DNA from: Burkholderiales bacterium
GTDB lineage: Bacteria > Pseudomonadota > Gammaproteobacteria > Burkholderiales > Burkholderiaceae_A
Assembly: GCA_030834045.1 (NCBI GenBank)
Contig: JAURFZ010000088.1
Coordinates: 1 to 5,898 of the forward strand
DNA: 5,898 bases
Reading direction: 5' to 3'
The position numbers and the translations under genes were made by a program. Under the pieces are notes generated by a model, which saw only the letters and a program-made list of their open reading frames with translations, was not told the DNA's origin and did no database searches. Below, piece by piece: positions 1 to 5,001 of the stretch (position 1 is the first letter of the stretch; each line of letters begins with the position of its first letter).

Positions 1-282
1 CACCATGGTCCCCATCCGGGAAGCGTTCATCCTCGCTTTATGGATGACCCTTGTAATGCTGGCTTTATCTCCGACCTTGGCCCCTTGGTTGAGAAGCCTC
101 AGCTTTGGATTCATGGGCATGTTCATGACAGTTTTGATTACAAAGTGGGGGGCTGCCGCGTCGTAACAAACCCGGGTAGCTACGCCGCTGGGCTCTCCAA
201 AGCGAAACTACCGGGTGACCTAGCTTGGGAGAATCCTTTGTTTGACCCGCAGTGTACTGTTGAGATTGCGCAGCCCGTTTAA
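1..282 (+). CDS. Calcineurin-like metallophosphoesterase, C-terminal fragment
   Basis: The reading frame is open from the first base of the window and stops at TAA 280-282, giving the last 93 residues of a protein whose start lies upstream. Two late metal-binding elements of the calcineurin-like phosphoesterase fold are visible: a His-His-Gly stretch at the very start (residues 1-3 of the fragment) and the diagnostic GHVH motif at residues 39-42, inside WIHGHVHDSFDYKVGG. The following VVTNPGSY replaces the more usual NPRGY of this family, a small deviation. Family members hydrolyse phosphoester bonds with a two-metal centre in the cytoplasm, but the substrate cannot be told from this end. An internal ATG at 40 is not the true start, because family similarity continues before it. 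The tail resembles betaproteobacterial members (from memory). Family confidence is high, function low. Confidence 0.85.
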   Translation, partial: HHGPHPGSVHPRFMDDPCNAGFISDLGPLVEKPQLWIHGHVHDSFDYKVGGCRVVTNPGSYAAGLSKAKLPGDLAWENPLFDPQCTVEIAQPV

Positions 283-338
283 GACCGGGGGGCATGCGGA
301 GCTGGGGTAACATCTAAAAAGAGAGTCGTTTCATGCCT

Positions 339-423
339 GCCCGGATGACGAAATAGGTAGACGTACGGGACTTAAAATCCCGGGCCGCAAGGCGTGCGGG
401 TTCGATTCCCGCTCCGGGCACCA
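339..423 (+). tRNA. tRNA-Leu, anticodon UAA
   Basis: The full class II tRNA cloverleaf can be drawn. The acceptor stem is GCCCGGA (339-345) with TCCGGGC (413-419), followed by discriminator A420 and an encoded CCA (421-423). The D-stem is ACG (348-350) with CGT (362-364), with GG at 356-357 in the loop. The anticodon stem is CGGGA (366-370) with TCCCG (378-382), and the loop CTTAAAA places anticodon TAA at 373-375. The long variable arm (383-395) folds as GCC/GGC around GCAA. The T arm is GCGGG/CCCGC around TTCGATT. The long variable arm and the UAA anticodon identify leucine. It would read UUA and, by wobble, UUG codons. No convincing promoter is visible in 283-338, so it may be read through from upstream. 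No copy of its 3' end occurs elsewhere in the window, so there is no sign of an integrated element. Confidence 0.97.
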
Positions 424-442
424 TTGCAGATTGGTATAGACC

Positions 443-613
443 ATGCGAGACCCATTCCTCGTTGCCATTGCAGGCGTTGCGCTCATTGCCATATTTGTAT
501 TTCTGTTGGCAGCGCCTAACGAGGCCATGCTTATCACTTTATTGGCGCTTGCCGTCTGCATTGTGTTGTTAGGTCTTTGGAAGGCCACGCGCGGCCCAGG
601 CGACGAGGGTTAG
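443..613 (+). CDS. Small two-helix membrane protein, unknown function
   Basis: This 56-residue frame begins at ATG 443, only 19 bases after the tRNA CCA end, and stops at TAG 611-613. An in-frame TAG at 437-439 means no earlier start is possible. The protein has a short MRDP head, a hydrophobic helix at about residues 5-24 (rich in V, A, I, L, F), a polar turn PNEA at 25-28, a second helix at about 29-46, and a charged tail (KATRGPGDEG, 47-56). This is the pattern of a helical hairpin in the inner membrane. I do not recognise the family. There is no clear Shine-Dalgarno sequence before the ATG, which weakens the call. A clean two-helix design with charged ends is unlikely by chance in this GC-rich context. 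It could be expressed by read-through from the tRNA transcript. Confidence 0.6.
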   Translation: MRDPFLVAIAGVALIAIFVFLLAAPNEAMLITLLALAVCIVLLGLWKATRGPGDEG

Positions 614-679
614 CGCGGTCAGTGGCCTACCAGGTCGGCCAGCCTGCAAGGCCAAATCCAGAGCCTACCTTCAGTGTTT
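614..679. other. Convergent intergenic gap with GC-rich inverted repeats
   Basis: This gap lies between the stop of the small membrane protein and the stop of the convergent DUF442 gene. It contains several short competing stems, including TGGCC 623-627 with GGCCA 637-641 and GCCT/AGGC around GCA at 642-652. GGCCAGCCTG at 637-646 also has an exact inverted copy at 691-700, inside the 3' end of the DUF442 gene. Such folding potential fits a shared stop region for two facing transcripts. Neither orientation shows a classic stem followed directly by a long T-run, so an intrinsic terminator is not firmly supported. Confidence 0.3.
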
Positions 680-1039
680 TTACTGGGGGACAGGCTGGCC
701 AAGCTGCGCTGCCAGGGCAATAAGGGTTGCGCAACGTGCACCTGAGCGACAGTAGGAAAGAATGGGTGTTGGCAGGCTGTTAAGGAGTCGCCCCATCTCA
801 AGGGCCTGCTCGGGGGTATGGCCTACCGAATTCACTGGATGATAGGCCACTTCAAGGCCAAGGGCCTTGGCCGTCTTAAGAACCTCGTTCTGACTTGGCT
901 GACTAGGCCCCTCTTCCCCATCAGGGCGGTTACAAATGATGGAACGAAATCCTGCCTCGTGGGCCTCGCGCATGTCGGTTGCACTGAGCTGGCCAGTGAC
1001 GGCTATTTTCGGGGTGAGCCAACGGTAATCAATGGTCAT
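680..1039 (-). CDS. DUF442/TIGR01244-type phosphatase or sulfurtransferase-like protein
   Basis: This 119-residue cytoplasmic protein resembles the TIGR01244 / BLH-phosphatase (DUF442, PF04273) family, which has a cysteine-phosphatase/rhodanese-like fold. The key element is the P-loop C97-R-S-G-A-R102, matching CxxGxR, with another Cys at 103. Earlier family-like stretches are GQLSATDM (16-23), IICNRPDGEE (34-43) and YHPV (66-69). Family members occur alone or fused to persulfide-dioxygenase-like domains (Blh) and are linked to sulfide or sulfur handling, but the reaction is not well settled. The ATG overlaps the TGA of the upstream regulator (ATGA at 1036-1039), and an AGGAG (1045-1049) sits five bases before it, so the two are translationally coupled. 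No persulfide dioxygenase gene is present beside it. The family call is fairly secure and the exact activity is open. Confidence 0.82.
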   Translation of the reverse strand: MTIDYRWLTPKIAVTGQLSATDMREAHEAGFRSIICNRPDGEEGPSQPSQNEVLKTAKALGLEVAYHPVNSVGHTPEQALEMGRLLNSLPTPILSYCRSGARCATLIALAAQLGQPVPQ

Positions 1040-1398
1040 ACATGCTCCTGAACACGTTGAGGTTCTTGGTCAATGGGGCAAAAAAGCGAATAGAGCGTGA
1101 GTAGAATCGACTCGACCTGTTTGTTGTTGAGGGCATAAAAAACCTGCTTTCCCTCTCGGCGGGTGGCGACAATGGCATCGTTACGCAGCACGCCAAGCTG
1201 CTGAGACAGGGTGGGCTGACGTATACCTGTAAGAGCCTCAAGGGTGCTTACATTTTTTTCCCCATCGGTAAGCTGACAGAGCAGCATCAATCGGTCTTCA
1301 TTCGCAAGCAGGCGCAGTAGCCCCGAGGCCTCGGTGGCAGCTAGGCGTAACCTTGTGAGATCAAACTCGGGTGAAGGGCTTGGGTTGGGCGAAGGCAT
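1036..1398 (-). CDS. ArsR-family regulator, SqrR/BigR-like persulfide sensor
   Basis: This 120-residue winged-helix protein belongs to the ArsR/SmtB family. Residues 27-47 (LLRLLANEDRLMLLCQLTDGE) lead into the helix-turn-helix at about 50-72, with recognition helix RQPTLSQQLGVLR, and then the beta wing TRREGKQVFYAL at 79-90. It lacks the CxC metal-binding motif of arsenic sensors. Instead it has Cys41 and Cys107, matching the paired cysteines of Rhodobacter SqrR (C41/C107) and the equivalent pair in BigR. Those proteins form a polysulfide bridge with reactive sulfur and release DNA, so this protein probably derepresses its own operon under sulfide or persulfide. The N-terminus is Pro-Ser rich (MPSPNPSPSPEF). 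ATG 1398 is the only usable start, although no Shine-Dalgarno precedes it. It overlaps the DUF442 gene by four bases and lies 78 bp after cbbR copy 1. No clear operator was found in that gap. Confidence 0.88.
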   Translation of the reverse strand: MPSPNPSPSPEFDLTRLRLAATEASGLLRLLANEDRLMLLCQLTDGEKNVSTLEALTGIRQPTLSQQLGVLRNDAIVATRREGKQVFYALNNKQVESILLTLYSLFCPIDQEPQRVQEHV

Positions 1399-1476
1399 GA
1401 GCGCAGTCAGGTAAGTGGCGAAAAACAGGGTTAAAAGACGACTTGGCGGTACCCAGAACTTAACGTAATCCTCATT

Positions 1477-2424
1477 CTACGATTTTGGCGGCATCTCGAT
1501 ATTTCTGAGTGGGCTGAACATCTCCTCAAGAAGGGTGTTGCCTCTTTCAAGTATGAAATACCGGAACGCCTCGGCTGCCAGAGACAAGGTTCGATTGGTT
1601 AAATTGACCACATGCCAAAGCCGCATGACGGGCGTGTCTTGAACGGGAAGGATTCTTAGAACCCCGTGGCGGAGTTCAAGTGCAATGGTGTGCAGAGACA
1701 CAAACGAGATTCCCAGCCCGGCCATTACGGCTTGCTTAATGGTTTCATTGCTAGACATCTCGATGGTTGAAAGAGGTCGAAAACGATGCTCGCTGAAGAA
1801 ACCTTCCATGACAGCCCGCGTGCCCGACCCTTGCTCACGAACCATAATCTCGTGCTGTTCGAGTTGTTCGATCGAGATTGCAGAGCTTGCGGCCAAGGCA
1901 TGATCGGGTGCTGCAATAAATCCGTGTGGATGGGGGGAAAACGATTCTGATCGGGTATCAAGGTCTTTGGGGGGGCGACCCATAATGGCAATGTCGATCT
2001 CACCATCCCTAAGCAGTACAGTAAGTTGATCACGGTTACGCACCTGGATGATCACCTGAATGCCTGGGTGCTCCTTGCGAAAGGCCGCCAGCAGTTTGGG
2101 GATGATGTACTTGGCTGTGCTTACAAGGCCTATGGTTAACGTGCCTGTCTCGATGCCTCGTAATTTGGCCATCATGTCCTCAGCCTCGCGCAGCGCTGTG
2201 AGCACCCGTCGGGCGTAGACCAGGAAGTATTCGCCAGCGCTGGTAAGGGTGACCCCTCGCCCCTTCTTTGCAAATAAAGAGATGCCCAGATCTTCTTCGA
2301 GATCACGCATCTGCATCGAGACCGCGGGTGCCGTAAGGTGCATTTCCTCCGCAGCCTTAGCAAAGCTGGAATGTCTTGCGGCAGAGACGAAAATACGTAA
2401 CTGCCTAAGCGTTAAATTCCGCAT
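1477..2424 (-). CDS. cbbR: LysR-type regulator, CbbR-like (copy 1, promoter-distal)
   Basis: This is a 315-residue LysR-type transcriptional regulator. The N-terminal winged helix-turn-helix spans about residues 3-62 (LTLRQLRIF start, recognition helix around APAVSMQMRDLEEDLG, then LFAKKGRG and LTSAG). A linker helix runs to about 90. The effector domain starts near GTLTIGLVSTAKYIIPKLL and keeps CbbR-type signatures IMGRPP, REQGSGTR, SSNETIKQAVMAGLGISF and the late RLWHVV. CbbR proteins activate Calvin-cycle operons in response to metabolites such as RuBP or NADPH, and which ligand applies here is unknown. The start is set at ATG 2424, because GGGAGGAGA (2429-2437) lies at Shine-Dalgarno distance. 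A frame extension to GTG 2439 would put that site inside the gene. It lies 69 bp behind cbbR copy 2 in the same orientation, so co-transcription is likely. It is clearly diverged from copy 2. Confidence 0.87.
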   Translation of the reverse strand: MRNLTLRQLRIFVSAARHSSFAKAAEEMHLTAPAVSMQMRDLEEDLGISLFAKKGRGVTLTSAGEYFLVYARRVLTALREAEDMMAKLRGIETGTLTIGLVSTAKYIIPKLLAAFRKEHPGIQVIIQVRNRDQLTVLLRDGEIDIAIMGRPPKDLDTRSESFSPHPHGFIAAPDHALAASSAISIEQLEQHEIMVREQGSGTRAVMEGFFSEHRFRPLSTIEMSSNETIKQAVMAGLGISFVSLHTIALELRHGVLRILPVQDTPVMRLWHVVNLTNRTLSLAAEAFRYFILERGNTLLEEMFSPLRNIEMPPKS

Positions 2425-2428
2425 GGGG

Positions 2429-2437
2429 TCTCCTCCC
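2429..2437 (-). promoter_or_regulatory. Ribosome binding site deciding the cbbR copy 1 start
   Basis: On the minus strand GGGAGGAGA is followed by CCCC and ATG. The AGGAG core ends five bases before ATG 2424. This is the best-placed Shine-Dalgarno in the area and argues against the upstream GTG at 2439. Confidence 0.8.
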
Positions 2438-2452
2438 ACACTTTTTTAGTGT
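2438..2452. repeat. Short inverted repeat in the cbbR copy 1 leader
   Basis: ACACT (2438-2442) and AGTGT (2448-2452) are perfect inverted arms around five T (A on the minus strand). In the cbbR copy 1 transcript the second arm directly abuts the Shine-Dalgarno sequence. It could be a weak leader hairpin or a dyad operator. With only five A/T-rich pairs it may also be chance. Confidence 0.3.
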
Positions 2453-2487
2453 TCTAGCCCGAAGGATTACAGATATTGGTGGGGTCT

Positions 2488-2512
2488 ACAAGCCTAAGGG
2501 CTTGTCTTTTTT
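2488..2512 (+). terminator. Intrinsic terminator-like hairpin in plus orientation
   Basis: ACAAGCC (2488-2494) pairs perfectly with GGCTTGT (2499-2505) around the loop TAAG. One C later comes a run of six T (2507-2512), the classic form of an intrinsic terminator for plus-strand transcription. No plus-strand gene lies immediately upstream, so it would only stop antisense transcription. On the minus strand the same hairpin contains the cbbR copy 2 stop codon but lacks a U-tract, so read-through into cbbR copy 1 is plausible. Confidence 0.45.
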
Positions 2513-3429
2513 CGCGTGGGTAGCGCCGCGGCCTCAGGCCGATAGGCCTTGAGCCAGGCCTTAAAACGTGTTGCGGCAGGAGAAAGACGCCTGCCTGAGG
2601 GGTAGACCAGGTTCCACTGCCGCATGAGGGGAAAGCCTTCGAGCTTCACGACAGAGAGCTCTCCAAGGGCAACCTCGGAGGCAACCGTACTTGATGATAA
2701 GACGGCAACCCCAAGCCCGCCCGCCACAATATGTTTAACGGCCTCATTACTTACAACCTCAAGCCGTGTCTGTAGCCGCACCCGGTATTTTTTGAAGAAA
2801 CTCTCGGTGGTGAGTCGAGTTCCGGAGCCCGCCTCGCGAACGATGAAGAGCTCGTTCGCCAGGTCGGCGGGCTTAACAAGCCGCTTTTTAGCAATTGGGT
2901 TACTGGGGTGAGCAACGAGAACCAGGGGGTTCGGCGCGAATTGTTCAGCGACGACATTAAGCTCGTCAGGGGGCTGCCCCATGACATAGAGATCGTCTTC
3001 ATTCTTGCGCAGGCGATCGAGGAGGGCCTCGCGGTTACCAATCCAGAGTGAAATAGTGATGCCAGGGTAGTTGACACAGAAGGACCCGACAAGCCTTGGC
3101 ACGGTGTACTTGAGCGTTGTAAGAATAGCAACCTTGAGTTCGCCCTCTTTAAGCCCCTTCAGGGCTGCAATTTCCTGTGAAAGCTCCTCAATTCGGGCTT
3201 CAATATCTTGTGCGCAGCGCAACATAAGTGCGCCCGTGGATGTGAGATAAAGCTTTTTTCCAAGCATCTCAAAAAGGGGGGCACCTGCTGTCTCGCTCAG
3301 CTTCTTGAGCTGTAAAGACAGTGTTGGAGTAGACAGGCTAAGAGCCTTAGCAGCCTTCACTAGGCTGCCATGACGCGCTACAGCAAGAATGAACTTAAGC
3401 TGATGCAGTGTCATTCCGGAGAGATTCAT
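2494..3429 (-). CDS. cbbR: LysR-type regulator, CbbR (copy 2, divergent from cbbL)
   Basis: This 311-residue LysR-type regulator closely resembles CbbR/RbcR regulators of RuBisCO operons. The helix-turn-helix covers about residues 7-65 (MTLHQLKFILAVARHGS, recognition region STPTLSLQLKKL, then LTSTGALML). The effector domain holds CbbR hallmarks: LKYTVPRLV, GNREALLDRL, YVMGQPP, REAGSGTR, VSNEAVKHIVAGGLGVAVLS, FPLMRQW and the final LSPAATRFKAWL. Divergent placement beside cbbL is the usual arrangement for cbbR. The start is uncertain. I choose ATG 3429 (MNLSGMTLHQL), with ATG 3414 as an alternative. A GTG at 3474 would extend the frame by 15 residues, but it has no Shine-Dalgarno and would lie upstream of the best promoter -10 (3462-3467). 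The C-terminus is basic (RKKTSP). It probably activates the cbb operon and autoregulates itself. Confidence 0.9.
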   Translation of the reverse strand: MNLSGMTLHQLKFILAVARHGSLVKAAKALSLSTPTLSLQLKKLSETAGAPLFEMLGKKLYLTSTGALMLRCAQDIEARIEELSQEIAALKGLKEGELKVAILTTLKYTVPRLVGSFCVNYPGITISLWIGNREALLDRLRKNEDDLYVMGQPPDELNVVAEQFAPNPLVLVAHPSNPIAKKRLVKPADLANELFIVREAGSGTRLTTESFFKKYRVRLQTRLEVVSNEAVKHIVAGGLGVAVLSSSTVASEVALGELSVVKLEGFPLMRQWNLVYPSGRRLSPAATRFKAWLKAYRPEAAALPTRKKTSP

Positions 3430-3431
3430 TG

Positions 3432-3467
3432 TTAGTTTTTTGTAAACGTTTTCATCAAAATATTTTA
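3432..3467. promoter_or_regulatory. Candidate CbbR operator sites
   Basis: The AT-rich divergent region contains TCA-N7-TTA (3455-3467), an exact match to the TNA-N7-TNA pattern described for CbbR, and TTA-N8-TAA (3432-3445), a relaxed match. Two perfect short palindromes, AAACGTTT (3444-3451) and AAAATATTTT (3457-3466), lie in the same stretch. The 3455-3467 site covers the -10 of the cbbR copy 2 promoter, a geometry that would give negative autoregulation. The stretch lies about 95-130 bases before cbbL. Short AT-rich motifs are common by chance, so this is a candidate only. Confidence 0.4.
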
Positions 3468-3490
3468 CTTTCACATGGGTATCATGTCGA
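3462..3490 (-). promoter_or_regulatory. Predicted sigma70 promoter for cbbR copy 2
   Basis: On the minus strand, TCGACA (3485-3490; five of six bases of TTGACA) is followed after exactly 17 bases by TAAAAT (3462-3467; five of six of TATAAT). Transcription would begin near 3455, giving a leader of about 26 bases to ATG 3429. It is the best promoter match in the divergent region and also argues against the GTG 3474 start. Confidence 0.6.
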
Positions 3491-3496
3491 TCAGAA

Positions 3497-3524
3497 TTGC
3501 ATCAGTGATAGAAAAGAGTTTAGT
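3497..3524 (+). promoter_or_regulatory. Weak candidate promoter for the cbbLS-csoS2 operon
   Basis: TTGCAT (3497-3502) and TTTAGT (3519-3524) are separated by 16 bases and would start transcription about 30 bases before the cbbL ATG. Both elements match the sigma70 consensus poorly (three and four of six bases). That is what an activator-dependent promoter may look like, but the match alone is not convincing. Confidence 0.3.
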
Positions 3525-3545
3525 TTGTTTGTCTCGTGACACATA

Positions 3546-3557
3546 GAGGAAGAGGAG
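3546..3557 (+). promoter_or_regulatory. Ribosome binding site deciding the cbbL start
   Basis: GAGGAAGAGGAG is strongly purine-rich, and the AGGAG core (3553-3557) ends five bases before ATG 3563. It would fall inside the gene if the in-frame GTG at 3536 were used, so 3563 is the start. Confidence 0.88.
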
Positions 3558-3562
3558 CTTTC

Positions 3563-4984
3563 ATGGCCGCAAAAACATACAGTGCTGGCGTAAAGGATTA
3601 TCGCCAGACCTATTGGATGCCGGAGTACACACCCCTTGATACCGACATTCTTGCCGTATTCAAAATCACGCCTCAGCCAGGGGTTGATCGCGAAGAGGCC
3701 GCAGCAGCAGTGGCTGCCGAATCATCAACAGGAACCTGGACAACCGTCTGGACAGACCTGCTGACCGATATGGACTACTACAAAGGCAGGGCCTATCGCA
3801 TTGAAGACGTACCTGGCGACGATTCCTGCTACTACGCTTTTGTCGCCTATCCCATCGACCTTTTCGAAGAGGGTTCGGTTGTTAACGTCTTTACATCCCT
3901 GGTGGGTAACGTTTTTGGCTTCAAGGCGGTTCGTGCCTTACGGCTTGAGGATGTTCGTTTCCCCCTGGCCTACATCAAGACCTGTGGCGGTCCGCCCAAC
4001 GGCATTCAGGTTGAGCGCGATGTCATGAACAAGTACGGCAGGCCTATGCTGGGCTGCACGATTAAGCCCAAACTTGGTCTTTCGGCAAAGAATTATGGCC
4101 GGGCGGTTTACGAGTGTCTTCGTGGCGGCCTTGATTTCACGAAGGATGACGAGAACATTAACAGTCAGCCTTTCATGCGCTGGAGGCATCGGTTTGACTT
4201 CGTTCAAGAGGCGACGCTTAAGGCTGAGGCCGAGACGGGCGAGCGCAAGGGCCATTACCTGAACGTTACTGCTCCCACGCCTGAAGAGATGTATCGCAGG
4301 GCGGAGTACGCTAAGGAAATTGGTGCCCCCATCATCATGCACGACTACATCACAGGTGGCTTCTGTGCAAACACGGGCCTTGCCAACTGGTGTCGTGAGA
4401 ATGGCATGCTGCTTCACATTCACCGTGCTATGCACGCCGTGATCGATCGTAACCCTCACCACGGAATTCATTTCCGTGTGCTCACCAAAATCTTGCGTCT
4501 TTCGGGTGGAGACCACCTTCATACCGGAACGGTGGTTGGCAAGCTCGAGGGCGATCGTGCCTCAACCCTTGGCTGGATCGACCTTCTGCGTGAGTCCTTC
4601 ATTCCCGAGGACCGAGCCCGCGGACTCTTCTTTGACCAAGACTGGGGTTCGATGCCAGGCGCTTTTGCTGTGGCCTCCGGTGGTATTCACGTCTGGCACA
4701 TGCCTGCGCTTGTCACCATCTTTGGCGATGACTCGGTGCTTCAGTTTGGTGGCGGAACACTTGGCCACCCCTGGGGCAATGCAGCGGGGGCCTGTGCAAA
4801 CCGCGTTGCGCTTGAGGCCTGTGTTCAGGCCCGTAACGAGGGTCGACAGCTTGAAAAAGAGGGCAAAGAAATTCTCACCGCTGCAGCTCAGCATTCGCCA
4901 GAACTCAAAATCGCTATGGAGACCTGGAAAGAAATTAAGTTTGAGTTTGACACCGTAGACAAGCTCGACATTTCTAACAAATAA
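3563..4984 (+). CDS. cbbL: RuBisCO large subunit, form IA carboxysomal type
   Basis: This 473-residue protein is the catalytic large chain of ribulose-1,5-bisphosphate carboxylase/oxygenase, which fixes CO2 onto RuBP in the Calvin cycle. The length equals that of the Halothiobacillus carboxysomal enzyme, and the sequence is very like it from the N-terminal YSAGVKDYRQTYWMPEYTPL to the C-terminal FEFDTVDKLD. Active-site residues are all present: E53 with the TGTWTTVWTD segment, K168 in CTIKPKLGLS, carbamylated K194 with D196 and E197 in DFTKDDEN, H287 in LHIHRAMH, H320, and loop-6 K327 in GTVVGKLEGD (spinach E60, K175, K201, D203, E204, H294, H327, K334). The start is ATG 3563 (MAAKTYSAG), supported by its ribosome binding site. 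It is the first gene of the operon, with cbbS 17 bp downstream. Since csoS2 follows, the enzyme is probably packed into alpha-carboxysomes. Confidence 0.99.
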   Translation: MAAKTYSAGVKDYRQTYWMPEYTPLDTDILAVFKITPQPGVDREEAAAAVAAESSTGTWTTVWTDLLTDMDYYKGRAYRIEDVPGDDSCYYAFVAYPIDLFEEGSVVNVFTSLVGNVFGFKAVRALRLEDVRFPLAYIKTCGGPPNGIQVERDVMNKYGRPMLGCTIKPKLGLSAKNYGRAVYECLRGGLDFTKDDENINSQPFMRWRHRFDFVQEATLKAEAETGERKGHYLNVTAPTPEEMYRRAEYAKEIGAPIIMHDYITGGFCANTGLANWCRENGMLLHIHRAMHAVIDRNPHHGIHFRVLTKILRLSGGDHLHTGTVVGKLEGDRASTLGWIDLLRESFIPEDRARGLFFDQDWGSMPGAFAVASGGIHVWHMPALVTIFGDDSVLQFGGGTLGHPWGNAAGACANRVALEACVQARNEGRQLEKEGKEILTAAAQHSPELKIAMETWKEIKFEFDTVDKLDISNK

Positions 4985-5001
4985 GCTGAAGGGAAACGAA
5001 C

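Noticed and set aside
65..313. 82-residue minus-strand frame over the phosphoesterase tail
   Set aside because: It lies antisense to a clear GHxH-bearing frame, has no family features, and has no ribosome binding support.
339..423. tRNA-Leu as an integration site for a mobile element
   Set aside because: No duplicate of the tRNA 3' end, integrase gene or other mobility gene is present in the window.
331..588. 85-residue minus-strand frame ending with a protein-like stretch (ERESNPHALRPGILSP)
   Set aside because: That stretch is the antisense translation of the tRNA-Leu gene, a familiar spurious annotation. The rest is antisense to the small membrane protein.
818..1051. 77-residue plus-strand frame antisense to the DUF442 gene
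   Set aside because: The minus-strand frame has the CxxGxR motif and is coupled to the regulator; the antisense frame has no recognisable features.
1399..1476. SqrR/BigR operator upstream of the ArsR gene
   Set aside because: Only weak imperfect dyads are visible (for example around TTAACGTAA near 1460-1468), not enough to call a site.
3938..4522. 194-residue minus-strand frame inside cbbL
   Set aside because: It is a shadow of the highly conserved RuBisCO frame and no homologous features are seen.
4476..4958. 160-residue plus-strand frame (and the facing 4562-5050 minus frame) inside cbbL
   Set aside because: Both overlap the catalytic C-terminal part of CbbL, which is intact; their composition is that of a shifted frame.
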